The notes: generated by a model not told the origin, from the letters alone. A stretch of DNA of 64,000 nt from Pedobacter ureilyticus (GCF_005925345.1 NZ_SSHJ01000003.1:186001-250000), one strand, 5' to 3'. Counted from the stretch's first letter, positions 8,870-17,550 are shown. Numbers and translations: made by a program.

Positions 8870-10714
8870 ATGAAGTTAGTAATTGCCGAAAAGCCATCTG
8901 TAGGACGTGAATTAGCCAAAGTTTTTGGTGCAACTACTCGTAAGGATGGCTACATAGAAGGCAAAGGTTATTCGTTTACTTGGGCCTTTGGTCATTTGCT
9001 GCAATTGGCGCCACCACAAGAATATGGTTTTTATGGCTGGCGTAAAGAGCATTTGCCTATGTTGCCCCAGAAATTCAAACTCTCTATCCGTAAAATTAAA
9101 ACTAAAGATGGTATGGTAGAAGATCCGGGAGTGCGCAAACAACTGGATATTATACAGAAACTTTTTGATGAATGCACCGAAATCATTGTAGCAACGGATG
9201 CCGGGCGTGAGGGCGAGCTGATTTTTAGGTACATCTATTCTTATTTGAAATGCAAAAAGCCTTTTAAGCGCTTATGGATTTCTTCACAAACCGACGAAGC
9301 TATTAAAGATGGTTTTAGGAACTTAAAGCCTGGAACCGAGTACGATACTTTGTTTAGTTCTGCGCATTGCCGTTCGGTTTCCGACTGGTTGGTAGGCATG
9401 AACGCTACGCAAGCGTTAAGTATTTCTGCTGGAAATAGGAGCGTATTGTCGTTAGGGAGGGTACAAACGCCAACTTTGGCTATGATTTGTGCTCGCTACC
9501 TCGAAATTAAAAACTTTGTTCCTAAAACCTATTTTCAAATTGGCATTCAGTTAGATAAAGATGGCCAGTTGTTTAAAGCTATTTCGGTAGATAATTTTGA
9601 TACCAAGGAAGAAAGTGAAGCTATTTTTGCAAAAGTAGAAGACCTAGCTTCGGGCTTTAGCAATGGCGGTAACATTACTGCGGTAGAGGCCAAACCTAGA
9701 AAAGAACCACCACCGCTGTTGCACGATTTAAGTAGTTTGCAGCAAGAAGCAAATAAACGCAATGGTTTTACCGCCGACCAAACTTTGGGCTTGTTGCAGA
9801 ACCTGTACGAGAGCAAGTTGGTAACCTATCCGCGTACGGGTAGCCGTTACATTGGCGATGATATTTTTGCTACCGTGCCAACGTTAATTGCCAGTTTAAC
9901 CGATCATCCGCAGTTTGCAAAACAGGCTGTAGCTTTAGGCGAGATGACACTCAATAAAAGAAGTGTAAATGCCAAAAAAGTAACCGATCACCATGCTGTG
10001 CTCACTACCGGTATTAAGCCAGGTTCATTAAGTAAAGACCATCAGGCCATTTACGATATGGTGGCTGGGCGTATGCTCGAAGCTTTTCATCAAGAATGCG
10101 TAAAAGAAATTACTAAAATTACCATTCAATCTGAAATTACCTTTATGGCCAATGGTACGGTAATCCGCTCTGCGGGATGGCGCTCGGTATTTAACGATGT
10201 AGAAGACGATAAAAAAGACGAGGATAATCCGGCTTTGCCAAAAGTAAAAAAGGGAGAGGCATTGCCTATTGTAAACAAGGCTTTACTAGAAAAACAAACT
10301 AAGCCAAAGGCGATGTACAACGAGGCTTCATTACTAAAATCACTAGAAACTTGTGGTAAGGAGATTGAAGATGAAGAATTGCGTTATGCGATGAAAGACA
10401 GTGGTTTGGGTACGCCAGCTACCCGTGCAGCTATTATCGAAACCTTATTAACGAGAGAATACATTATCCGCGAAAAAAGAAACTTGGTGCCCACTGCCAA
10501 AGGTTTAGCCGTGTACGACATTGTAAAAGAAAAACGAATTGCACAAGCCGAATTAACTGGCGCCTGGGAAAAACGATTAGAAGAAATTAGATCTGGAGGT
10601 ACCTCGGTGCAAGAGTTTAAAAGCGAAATTATAGATTATACCCGTAGCATTACACAAGAGCTATTAACCGATGGCGCCGCTATATCTAGTCAGTTGGCTG
10701 CACCTGCTGTTTAG
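8870..10714 (+). CDS. topB: DNA topoisomerase III (type IA)
   Basis: A 614-residue type IA topoisomerase that cuts and passes single DNA strands, mainly for decatenation and recombination intermediates. It starts MKLVIAEKPSVGREL, the TOPRIM start with its catalytic Glu; the acidic TOPRIM motif ATDAGREGEL follows near residue 108. The catalytic tyrosine is Y320 in LVTYPRTGSRY. The toprim-to-domain II order and the length match TopB rather than TopA, and no C-terminal zinc fingers are visible. The gene is 103 bp after the transglutaminase gene and probably has its own promoter. Its TAG stop codon begins a TTAGGGATTAGG word array. Confidence 0.96.
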   Translation: MKLVIAEKPSVGRELAKVFGATTRKDGYIEGKGYSFTWAFGHLLQLAPPQEYGFYGWRKEHLPMLPQKFKLSIRKIKTKDGMVEDPGVRKQLDIIQKLFDECTEIIVATDAGREGELIFRYIYSYLKCKKPFKRLWISSQTDEAIKDGFRNLKPGTEYDTLFSSAHCRSVSDWLVGMNATQALSISAGNRSVLSLGRVQTPTLAMICARYLEIKNFVPKTYFQIGIQLDKDGQLFKAISVDNFDTKEESEAIFAKVEDLASGFSNGGNITAVEAKPRKEPPPLLHDLSSLQQEANKRNGFTADQTLGLLQNLYESKLVTYPRTGSRYIGDDIFATVPTLIASLTDHPQFAKQAVALGEMTLNKRSVNAKKVTDHHAVLTTGIKPGSLSKDHQAIYDMVAGRMLEAFHQECVKEITKITIQSEITFMANGTVIRSAGWRSVFNDVEDDKKDEDNPALPKVKKGEALPIVNKALLEKQTKPKAMYNEASLLKSLETCGKEIEDEELRYAMKDSGLGTPATRAAIIETLLTREYIIREKRNLVPTAKGLAVYDIVKEKRIAQAELTGAWEKRLEEIRSGGTSVQEFKSEIIDYTRSITQELLTDGAAISSQLAAPAV

Positions 10715-10790
10715 GGATTAGGTACTAGGTGTCAGTGGTTAGGTATTAGTCGCTAGGTATTAGTAATGAGGTATTAAAGGTTAGGAGTTA
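10711..10790. repeat. Degenerate TTAGG/TATTAG word array after topB
   Basis: Starting at the topB stop codon, words such as TTAGGGATTAGG, TACTAGGTGTCAG and GTTAGGTATTAGTC follow each other to about 10790. The inverse-complement words (CCTAATCCC, CACCTAGTCCC) recur at 11011-11083, so the two arrays form a loose inverted pair around about 220 bp. Confidence 0.65.
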
Positions 10791-11136
10791 GTCTTGATTT
10801 TCAGTATTACATTATTCCCGTGTTTTAGTGGGGTGGTAGCAGACCGGGGTTTTTCTTTCGTAAATTAGACTACAAATCATTTCCCTTAATTTATCGAAGT
10901 AAAAGTTGCCACCATCCAATATTCATCCCATTGGCTTTAGCCAACTACACATCTCAAAATTCCATTAAAGGCTTTAGCCAAATCTACTTTTAGCTAACTA
11001 AATCCTTGTGCCTAATCCCTGACTCCTAAAACCTAATCCCTAGCACCTAGTCCCTTTTACCTGATCCCTAATCCCTGACTCCTTAATTAAAACTTTCCTT
11101 CAAAAAATCTTGTTATGCTTAATAAAGAACGAATTT
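10715..11136. other. Gene-free 422-bp region with inverted word arrays and a small palindrome
   Basis: No ORF or RNA gene is recognised. The stretch holds the two inverted word arrays and, between them, the palindrome TTGGCTTTAGCCAA (10931-10944) and a second partial copy, AGGCTTTAGCCAA (10971-10983). The promoter of the following three-gene cluster should lie near its right end, but no clear TAnnTTTG box was found. Confidence 0.6.
11011..11083. repeat. Inverted CCTAATCCCT word array
   Basis: Repeated words CCTAATCCCTGACTCCT, CCTAATCCCTAGCACC and CCTGATCCCTAATCCC run through this stretch. They are the reverse complement of the TTAGGGATTAGG-type words after topB and after the ATP-grasp gene. 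Confidence 0.65.
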
Positions 11137-11505
11137 ATGTTAAGCATTATAAGAGAAACACCACCACACGTATTTGGCGTAAGGGCCACGGGCCAAGTTA
11201 CCGCCGATGACCTTAAAAGTGTACTGCTACCCGGACTAGAGGTGCTTACACAGCAATACGGCGAGATCTATTATCTACTCGTATTAGAAACTCCGGTAGA
11301 GAATTTCACCGCTGGAGCTTGGTTCCAAGACATGATTGCCGGTTTAAAACACTTTACAAAATGGAAAAAAGCTGCAATAGTTACAGATGAGAAAACTGTA
11401 GAAAAATTCACAGATGCCTTTAGTTACGTAGCTCCTGGAGAATTTAAGGGTTTTCCTATGTCACTATTAGACGAGGCAATTGACTGGTTAACTATTAAAA
11501 CTTAA
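11137..11505 (+). CDS. SpoIIAA-like (STAS/SEC14-type) protein
   Basis: A 122-residue protein of the SpoIIAA-like family: FGVRATGQVTADDL near residue 12, YLLVLE in the middle, and an AAIVTDEKTVEKF stretch near residue 79, as in small STAS-like proteins of unknown ligand. The frame is open upstream to a TTG at 11110, but the ATG at 11137 gives the normal family start (MLSIIRETPPHVFGV). It stands four bases before the next ORF and heads a three-gene cluster that ends with a general stress protein, so a stress role is plausible but inferred. Confidence 0.8.
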   Translation: MLSIIRETPPHVFGVRATGQVTADDLKSVLLPGLEVLTQQYGEIYYLLVLETPVENFTAGAWFQDMIAGLKHFTKWKKAAIVTDEKTVEKFTDAFSYVAPGEFKGFPMSLLDEAIDWLTIKT

Positions 11506-11509
11506 ACAA

Positions 11510-11947
11510 ATGAGATGGATTAAAAATATAGCCGCAGGTTTAATTGGATCTGTAGCGCTTAATATACTTCACGAGACCGTAAGGAAAAATGTGAAAAATG
11601 CCCCAGAAGTAAATCTGCTAGGTGCAGAAGCAGTTAATAAAACGCTAGGCCACTACGGCCGACCCATACAGGATCTAAACGATTTGCATAAAGTGACTTT
11701 GGAGCTAGACTTAATAGCCAACGCCGCGTATTACAGCGCTATTGGCGGTAGTGGTAAATACATTTGGCCAAAAGCAATCGCCATGGGTCTAGGTGCTGGT
11801 CTCGGTGCTTTAAAGCTTCCTAAACCTTTAGGCCTAGATCCAACGCCTGTAACGGAAACTACCCAAAAACAAGCCTTAACCGTTGGTTATTATTTATTTG
11901 GGGCACTGGTAACGGCGTTGGCATTAAAAACAATTTTAAAACCTTAA
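11510..11947 (+). CDS. Hypothetical membrane-associated protein
   Basis: A 145-residue protein I cannot assign to a named family. It has an N-terminal hydrophobic stretch (IAAGLIGSVALNIL), a hydrophilic centre with LGHYGRPIQDLNDLHKVTLE, a Gly/Ala-rich segment near residues 75-105 and a C-terminal hydrophobic helix (GYYLFGALVTALALKTIL). The features suggest two or three membrane-associated helices. It lies tightly between the SpoIIAA-like gene (4-bp gap) and the pyridoxamine-oxidase-like gene (11-bp gap), so the three are probably co-transcribed. Confidence 0.75.
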   Translation: MRWIKNIAAGLIGSVALNILHETVRKNVKNAPEVNLLGAEAVNKTLGHYGRPIQDLNDLHKVTLELDLIANAAYYSAIGGSGKYIWPKAIAMGLGAGLGALKLPKPLGLDPTPVTETTQKQALTVGYYLFGALVTALALKTILKP

Positions 11948-11958
11948 AACATAAAACA

Positions 11959-12510
11959 ATGGATAACTCAAGAGATAGTTCGAACAACACACAAAATACC
12001 GCCGAGCATATTAAAACGCTAGAGGGAAAAGAAGCGGTTGAAAAATTACAAGAATTAGCAAAAGGGGCAGAAAACTGTTTTTTTTGTACTAGTATAAAAA
12101 CTGGATTGCCGCTTTCGGTAAGACCTATGTCGGTGCTAGATGTAGATGATCGTGGTAACCTTTGGTTTATGAGCCAAGTAGACAGCAGTAAGAATAAAGA
12201 GATACAAGCCGATCCTTTTACGCATCTTTTTTTTCAGCACCATAAAAATTCTGGCTTTTTAAATATTTACGGCATTAGCGAAATTATTGAAGACAGAAAG
12301 AAAATAGAAGAACTTTGGAATCCTTTATTGAAGGTTTGGTTTCAAGAGGGGAAAGAGGATGAAAAAATAAGTGTGATTAAAGTAGAACCAACCGATGTGT
12401 ACTATTGGGATACCAAGCACGGCGAAGCTGTAGCATTTATCAAAATGGCGGCTTCCATTATTACTGGTAAAACTATGGACGACTCGGTAGAGGGGAAATT
12501 GGAGGTATAG
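11959..12510 (+). CDS. Pyridoxamine 5'-phosphate oxidase-fold general stress protein
   Basis: A 183-residue protein of the general stress protein 26 type, a split-barrel flavin-binding fold. Diagnostic parts are CFFCTSIKTGLPLSVRPM near residue 41, NLWFMSQVDSSKNKEI near residue 65, and IKVEPTDVYYWDT near residue 136, which matches the family C-terminal block. Members bind FMN or FAD and are induced by general stress; the enzymatic activity is generally unclear. It is the last gene of a three-gene cluster. Confidence 0.88.
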   Translation: MDNSRDSSNNTQNTAEHIKTLEGKEAVEKLQELAKGAENCFFCTSIKTGLPLSVRPMSVLDVDDRGNLWFMSQVDSSKNKEIQADPFTHLFFQHHKNSGFLNIYGISEIIEDRKKIEELWNPLLKVWFQEGKEDEKISVIKVEPTDVYYWDTKHGEAVAFIKMAASIITGKTMDDSVEGKLEV

Positions 12511-12691
12511 CCAAGTATTACCAACATTGTAATATAGCCCCGATAGTAGCGAGCACGTAGTGGCAAACCTATGTGTTTGCCCGAAGTAAAGCGAATAGCG
12601 GGACTGAAGAGCGCAAAGACTTACTGTTTTTGCGCTTCCGCTTTTAAAACACTTTTGGCGTAGTGCAGGCTTATTGGTAAATTGCCCCATC

Positions 12692-13723
12692 ATGAACCGC
12701 AAACTATTTCTCTCTTCTTTATTGCCCGCTTCGGCAATGTTGTATGCTTTTAAAGCAAAGGCGTCAGTTTCTACATTTAACGAACATCTTAAACATAAAA
12801 GGCCTCCTTATTTAAAGCAAGGCGATATTATTGGTATAACTTGCCCGGCGGGATACATTACCCACGAAGAAATTGAACCAGCAATACAGCAAATGGAAAG
12901 TTGGGGCTTTAAAGTAATAAAGGGAAATACGGTTGGTGCCAGGGATTTTACTTTCGGTGGTACAGATGAAGAACGTTTGGCAGATTTGCAAAGCATGTTG
13001 AATGATCCAAGCATTAAAGCCATTATGTGTGCTCGCGGTGGTTACGGAGCTGTTCGTATTGTAGATGAGCTAGATTTTAGTGTGTTCAAAACATCGCCTA
13101 AATGGCTCATTGGTTTTAGTGACATTACCATTTTGCACTGCCATTTAAACAGCAATTATCGCTTTGCAAGCATCCATTCTAAAATGTGTAATAGCTTTCC
13201 TTCTGATTGGAGCAAGGCAGAACCCATCCAAATAGAAACGATCAAATCTATCGAAAAGGCATTGAAAGGAGAGGAGCTGATGAAATATGAAGCTCCATAC
13301 CAATTAAATAACAGAGTTGGAAATGCCGAAGGAGAATTAATTGGAGGCAATTTACGTTGCATTGAAAACTTAACGGGTAGCGTTTCGGCAATTAAAACCG
13401 ATGGTAAGCTCCTTTTTGTAGAAGACGTGGGCGAATATTTGTATAGCATAGATCGTATGTTTTACAACTTAAAACGAGCAGGAAAATTAGACAAACTTAA
13501 GGGTTTAATAATAGGTGGCTTTAGGATAAAAAAGGATGATGATAACGATGGTTTTGGCAAAACTTTAGAACAAATTGTAATGGATAAGGTAAAAGAGTTC
13601 GACTATCCGGTTTGCTTTGATTTTCCGGTAGGGCACCAAAAAGCCAATTATGCTTTGAAATGTGGCGTAAAGCATCAATTAAGTATTACAACGCAAGGAA
13701 CTATTCTGCAAGAGCTACCTTAG
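12692..13723 (+). CDS. LD-carboxypeptidase (peptidase family S66)
   Basis: A 343-residue enzyme predicted to trim the terminal D-Ala from murein tetrapeptides in cell-wall recycling. The nucleophilic serine region is IGFSDIT near residue 146, preceded by the typical MCARGGYGAVRIVDEL near residue 111; the Glu is in LFVEDVGEY and the catalytic His is in FPVGHQKANYAL near the C-terminus. The N-terminus MNRKLFLSSLLPASAMLYAF looks like a signal peptide or anchor, which suggests export. The frame extends to a TTG at 12674, but the ATG at 12692 leads directly into the signal-like segment. It converges on the hydrolase gene that follows, overlapping it by 23 bp. Confidence 0.9.
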   Translation: MNRKLFLSSLLPASAMLYAFKAKASVSTFNEHLKHKRPPYLKQGDIIGITCPAGYITHEEIEPAIQQMESWGFKVIKGNTVGARDFTFGGTDEERLADLQSMLNDPSIKAIMCARGGYGAVRIVDELDFSVFKTSPKWLIGFSDITILHCHLNSNYRFASIHSKMCNSFPSDWSKAEPIQIETIKSIEKALKGEELMKYEAPYQLNNRVGNAEGELIGGNLRCIENLTGSVSAIKTDGKLLFVEDVGEYLYSIDRMFYNLKRAGKLDKLKGLIIGGFRIKKDDDNDGFGKTLEQIVMDKVKEFDYPVCFDFPVGHQKANYALKCGVKHQLSITTQGTILQELP

Positions 13724-14495
13724 TTTTATTTAAGCCTATTTGGTAAACAGGTGTTTCTTGCAACCTAGAGGCTACGATAATTTCTACACCATCGGCAACT
13801 TTGGTAAATAAGCTGCGTACTAATTCTGGGCAATTATTTTCTCTGCTTAAATGAGATAAGAAAAGATGGCTCATAAACGCAGGACGATGATTAATAAATA
13901 ACTCTAAGGCCTTTTGATTAGATAAGTGTCCATTGCCGCCGCTTATTCTTCGTTTTAAAAAGTAAGGGTAATTTCCTTTTTGAAGCATTTCATCACAGTA
14001 ATTAGCTTCTAAAAAAATGGCGTGGCATTGTTTAAAATGATGAATTAGATTTTCGCAATGATCTCCAATGTCTGTAAATACACCAATCTTGATCTCGTTG
14101 TAAGCTACGGTAAAGCTATGTGGTTCGGCAGCGTCGTGTAATTTGGTAAAGGCAATGATTTGTAGACTGCCAATGTTAACTGGCAAGGCGCTACAAAATG
14201 TATAAACCAAATGTTCGGGGAGCAACTGCTTGCCACTTAATCGTGTTTTTTCGGTAATGTAAATAGGTAATTGATGTTTTTTTGCCAGTACAGGTAAACC
14301 TCTAATATGGTCAGAGTGCTCGTGACTAATAAAAATAGCCCTTACTTTCTGCATGCTTAAACCCAATCTTGCTAGCCTAATTTCGGTTTCTTTACAGCTT
14401 AGGCCTGCATCAATCAATACAGCATCGTCATCGTTTCCAATATAAAAGCAATTGCCGTTGCTGCCTGTATTTAGTGAGGTAGTAAATAATGACAT
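13701..14495 (-). CDS. MBL-fold metallohydrolase (YycJ-like)
   Basis: A 264-residue metallo-beta-lactamase-fold protein. The metal-binding motif HEHSDH is near residue 55 in AIFISHEHSDHIRG, and further ligands are likely in the FTDIGDH and LSHLSREN stretches. The opening LFTTSLNTGSNGNCFYI is typical of the YycJ/WalJ group, which are predicted nucleases or phosphodiesterases. The frame extends 46 codons upstream, but the ATG at 14495 starts the conserved region and the extension would run into the divergent cupin gene. Its 3' end overlaps the LD-carboxypeptidase gene by 23 bp in the opposite direction. Confidence 0.88.
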   Translation of the reverse strand: MSLFTTSLNTGSNGNCFYIGNDDDAVLIDAGLSCKETEIRLARLGLSMQKVRAIFISHEHSDHIRGLPVLAKKHQLPIYITEKTRLSGKQLLPEHLVYTFCSALPVNIGSLQIIAFTKLHDAAEPHSFTVAYNEIKIGVFTDIGDHCENLIHHFKQCHAIFLEANYCDEMLQKGNYPYFLKRRISGGNGHLSNQKALELFINHRPAFMSHLFLSHLSRENNCPELVRSLFTKVADGVEIIVASRLQETPVYQIGLNKTKVALAE

Positions 14496-14600
14496 GTAGT
14501 ACAAAGTTCGAGATTTAAAGCTTTTCTTCACGAATAAATTTTTAACATTCGTAAATTGTACAAACATCGCTGTCAAACACGTGTTTTTAAACAAAAAGCC

Positions 14601-14996
14601 ATGCAAGAAAAATTCAACAATGCAACTCCTCAACGTCCGGCAGGGGCCAGGCCTTTAGATGGAGAATTGATTTTGGCAGATTTGCCAAGGTTTATTAAGG
14701 AGATTAGAGATGAGGCGGCATACCGCGAAAACGGCAAGAATGCGATTACTGTTTTTAAGTCAGAACACGCAACAACCACTTTATTAGTGCTAAAAGAAGG
14801 CGAAAAGGTTCAATCGGCCGGAGACGAGAAGCATTTGCTGATAACCTTATATATAATTGAGGGAGATTTAAGTTTTGTGGTAAATCAAAAAGAAGATTAT
14901 CTTTCAGTTGGTCAGTTACTTAGCTATCATTACGGGCAGGCGTTTCAAGTGCTTGCACATAGCGAGTGCATTTGCTTATTAACTGTAATTAAGTAG
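14601..14996 (+). CDS. Cupin-like small protein
   Basis: A 131-residue protein that looks like a single-domain cupin: NNATPQRPAGARPLDGELILADLP at the start, a beta-rich centre with TTLLVLKEGEKVQSAG, and GDLSFVVNQ...LSVGQLL in the second half. The usual His ligands of the cupin metal site are largely missing, so it may bind no metal. The frame is open to 14556, but the ATG at 14601 gives the normal family start. It is divergent from the metallohydrolase with 105 bp between starts. Confidence 0.75.
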   Translation: MQEKFNNATPQRPAGARPLDGELILADLPRFIKEIRDEAAYRENGKNAITVFKSEHATTTLLVLKEGEKVQSAGDEKHLLITLYIIEGDLSFVVNQKEDYLSVGQLLSYHYGQAFQVLAHSECICLLTVIK

Positions 14997-15068
14997 TCGT
15001 TAAAGTTGTAAATGTGAATTGTTAAAAAATATCTCGAAAAAAATAATCTCAAAAAAAGAAAGAATTGC

Positions 15069-15097
15069 TTGTTTATTCCGTTTAAATGATATATTTG
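15069..15097 (+). promoter_or_regulatory. Promoter of the histone-like gene
   Basis: A -33 TTG (15069-15071) and a -7 box TATATTTG (15090-15097) are separated by 18 bases, close to the Bacteroidota consensus TTTG-N19-TAnnTTTG. It is the clearest promoter in the window and lies 24 bases upstream of the start codon. Confidence 0.7.
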
Positions 15098-15120
15098 ACC
15101 AATAAATTAAAATTATAACA

Positions 15121-15300
15121 ATGGAAAAATTTGCAAAAGTTAAAGAAGTAGTAGCTGCTATCGAGGCAGACGTAGAGAAATTTTATAATGCAGGTAATTC
15201 AGCTGCAGGAACTAGAGTACGTAAAGCAATGCAAGATCTTAAAGGTTTAGCACAAGAAATCCGCACCGAAGTTACAGAGAAAAAAAATAGCGCAAAATAG
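15121..15300 (+). CDS. Histone H1-like protein (Hc1 type)
   Basis: A 59-residue basic helical protein, MEKFAKVKEVVAAIEADVEK at the start and ending KKNSAK. The pattern of regularly spaced lysines, the central AGTRVRKAMQDLKGLAQ and the size match the small Hc1-like histone homologues found in Bacteroidota, which probably bind DNA in the nucleoid. It has a strong promoter just upstream and a textbook terminator just downstream, so it is a single-gene, probably well-expressed unit. Confidence 0.88.
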   Translation: MEKFAKVKEVVAAIEADVEKFYNAGNSAAGTRVRKAMQDLKGLAQEIRTEVTEKKNSAK

Positions 15301-15324
15301 TTAGAACGCTCAAAGTAATTTTGG

Positions 15325-15356
15325 AAGACCTTGTTTAATGCAAGGTCTTTTTTTTT
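15325..15356 (+). terminator. Rho-independent terminator of the histone-like gene
   Basis: The stem AAGACCTTG/CAAGGTCTT (9 bp, loop TTTAATG) is followed by an unbroken T run to 15356. Confidence 0.9.
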
Positions 15357-15566
15357 ATGGTATGACACAAGATTGCTTTCGGGTATTTAATGCTTTCTTA
15401 GTTTATTTATAATTTGATTATACTTATTTTAGTTGAAGCTTCGTTTATGTTTGGGAAAAGCAGAACTTTGCTATCTCTTAAAACAAAGCTTTTTTGTTGT
15501 GAAATAAGTAGTAAACTTTTAATGTAAATTAAAATAGGCTTTTAATAGGTAAAATAGAAATAAGAG

Positions 15567-15878
15567 ATGATTGCAGTACAAGTTACTTATAAAGTAAAGG
15601 CTGGTTTTGTAGAAGAGAATAAAGCCAATATCAATGCCTTTTTAGCTGATTTTAAAGAAATGCAAACCAGTAGGTTTTTATATCATGTTTATGTGAAAGC
15701 AGATGGATTAACCTTTGTGCATGTATCGATGTATGAAAGTGTGGCTATGCAAGAGCAAGTGCTAAATACCCCTTCTTTTGTGAAATTCCAGCAAAGTAGA
15801 GACGAAAGTGGTTTAAACGAATTGCCTATTATCGAGAATTTAACTCATTTAGGTTCTTCCATTAGCTTAATCAAATAA
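15567..15878 (+). CDS. ABM-type dimeric alpha-beta barrel protein
   Basis: A 103-residue protein with the ferredoxin-like alpha+beta pattern of antibiotic biosynthesis monooxygenase-like proteins: MIAVQVTYKVKAGFVEENKA at the start, YHVYVKADGLTFVHVSMYES in the middle, then a helix with SFVKFQQSRD. Such proteins act as small dimeric oxygenases or degrade reactive metabolites; no residue here decides which. It converges on the MocR-type regulator and shares a bidirectional terminator with it. Confidence 0.75.
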   Translation: MIAVQVTYKVKAGFVEENKANINAFLADFKEMQTSRFLYHVYVKADGLTFVHVSMYESVAMQEQVLNTPSFVKFQQSRDESGLNELPIIENLTHLGSSISLIK

Positions 15879-15899
15879 AATTTGTTGGGTATAAAACGG

Positions 15900-15935
15900 T
15901 AGATCTAGCATAGCCCATTGCTAGATCTATTTTTG
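15900..15935. terminator. Bidirectional terminator spanning a stop codon
   Basis: A perfect 11-bp stem, TAGATCTAGCA (15900-15910) and TGCTAGATCTA (15919-15929), with an 8-base loop, is followed by T residues on the plus strand and flanked by A residues on the left. It lies between two convergent genes; the right arm contains the TAG stop codon of the MocR-type gene (15927-15929). Confidence 0.8.
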
Positions 15936-17420
15936 TGTTGTGCCAATTTTAGCTAACGCTTGGTGCATGATTTTTAAACTGTTTTCCATTTCTTCTGTTG
16001 TTAAATGCCCAAAGCCAATGCGCATAGCGGTGGTTTTTTTATTTTGATAAAGTATGTTTTTAGGAATAAATAGTTGATGTTGCTTACAAATTTTGGAAAG
16101 CTGCATTAGCGAAACGGGTATATTCCACCTTAACCATAGGGCTAAACCTCCTTTTGGTGGCGTAAAAGATACTTTATTTCCAAAAAGCGCTTCAATTACC
16201 TTACAGCAATTTTCGCGGCGTTCTTGATAAACTTTCAAAGACTTTTTAAGGTGCCTGTGCATATCGCCCTCGGCAATCATTTCTGCTAAAACTTGCTCCA
16301 TAACCACATCGCCCTGTCCATCTAAAATACTTAGGTACTTTTGCATTTCGTCGATAAAGTTTTTTGGAGCAACTACAAAACCGCTACTAAAAGAAGGAGC
16401 TAATGATTTTCCAAAAGAGCCAACGTAAATTACCATTCCGTTTACATCTGCACTGGCTAGGGGCATAATCGTACTCTTCTCATACTGGAAATCGTAATCA
16501 TAATCGTCTTCTATAATAATAAAGCCATACGTTTGAGCTAATTGTAAAAGTTGTACCCTTCGTTGTGCGCTTAAGCTAACTGTAGTAGGGTAGTGGTGAT
16601 GCGGAGTAATGTAAACTGCTCTAATTTTTGTGGTTTTCAGTTTAACGGCCAATTGGTCTACGTCAATTCCTTGCTCATCTACGCCTAGCGTTTGTACATA
16701 AGCGCCCACTTCATGAAAAATCATGTTTGCGGTAAACAAACTCAATTCGCCAACAATTACTACATCTTTGGGAGCAATAATTAGCTTGGCCACAACATAA
16801 AGGCTCATTTCTGTGCTGCGAGTAACAAGCAAGTTATTTTTAGCGATATGTAATCCGCGAGAGCTATTAAGGTAATTGCTCAATTGCTCTTTCACGTATT
16901 CGCTGGCTTGTAAAGGGTTGCTAAGTGTTCTGAGGGTGCTTTTACGTTTTAGCGTAGCGCTATATAAACCAGACAATTGTTTTATTGGAGTTAAACGTAT
17001 ATCTGCCGAGCCATCATTAAATTGGTAAATACAGCTGCTCAACTCAAAGGGGTTGTCTAATACATTAGATTGCTTAAAGTGATAGCCGGTTTGGCTCGGG
17101 TAGCTTGATAGAGAAACCAAAGCATCATAAGGTCGTTCTGTTGTTTTTCGCTGATGATCCATCACGTAAGCCCCTTTATTGGGTTTAATGGCTATCCAAC
17201 CTTGATGGTGCAGATCTTCGTAAGCAGCAATTACAGTTTTACGGTGCAGCTGTAGCAGTTCGCTCAATGCTCTGCTGCCAGGAATTTTACTGCCCGGCAG
17301 CAAATAGCCTCTTTGTATGGCATTAATAAGCTGTTGCGCTAATTGTAAATAAATTGGAGTTTTTGAGTTTCTGTCTAATTGGATGAAGCTTAAAAAAGGA
17401 ACTTGAACCGGACTACTCAT
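15927..17420 (-). CDS. MocR/PdxR-type GntR regulator with aminotransferase domain
   Basis: A 497-residue fusion of a GntR winged helix-turn-helix (about residues 17-85, with LLPGSKIPGSRALSELLQLHRKTV) and a class I aminotransferase-like domain. The PLP lysine is in YVGSFGKSLAPSFSSGF, and the PLP pocket aspartate is in IIIEDDYDYDF. MocR proteins sense PLP or amino compounds, and PdxR members activate vitamin B6 synthesis genes. No pdxST genes are adjacent; the divergent gene 130 bp away is a TonB receptor, so the regulatory target is unknown. Confidence 0.92.
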   Translation of the reverse strand: MSSPVQVPFLSFIQLDRNSKTPIYLQLAQQLINAIQRGYLLPGSKIPGSRALSELLQLHRKTVIAAYEDLHHQGWIAIKPNKGAYVMDHQRKTTERPYDALVSLSSYPSQTGYHFKQSNVLDNPFELSSCIYQFNDGSADIRLTPIKQLSGLYSATLKRKSTLRTLSNPLQASEYVKEQLSNYLNSSRGLHIAKNNLLVTRSTEMSLYVVAKLIIAPKDVVIVGELSLFTANMIFHEVGAYVQTLGVDEQGIDVDQLAVKLKTTKIRAVYITPHHHYPTTVSLSAQRRVQLLQLAQTYGFIIIEDDYDYDFQYEKSTIMPLASADVNGMVIYVGSFGKSLAPSFSSGFVVAPKNFIDEMQKYLSILDGQGDVVMEQVLAEMIAEGDMHRHLKKSLKVYQERRENCCKVIEALFGNKVSFTPPKGGLALWLRWNIPVSLMQLSKICKQHQLFIPKNILYQNKKTTAMRIGFGHLTTEEMENSLKIMHQALAKIGTTQK

Positions 17421-17550
17421 ATTTTTAAAACTGGACTATTTGAATGTGCCGGAAAGATACGAGTTTTGTGGCGTAGTTAGAAAGTAATTGGTTAGTAAGA
17501 AAGGAAAAACCAATGAGCTAATGAACTAATGAACCAATTAAAAATACAAA

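Noticed and set aside
14496-14633. N-terminal extension of the MBL hydrolase
   Set aside because: It would overlap the divergent cupin gene, and the conserved family start is at 14495.
17421-17550. Cobalamin riboswitch in front of the BtuB-like receptor
   Set aside because: The spacer is only 130 bp and shows no B12-box-like stretch or fitting helices.
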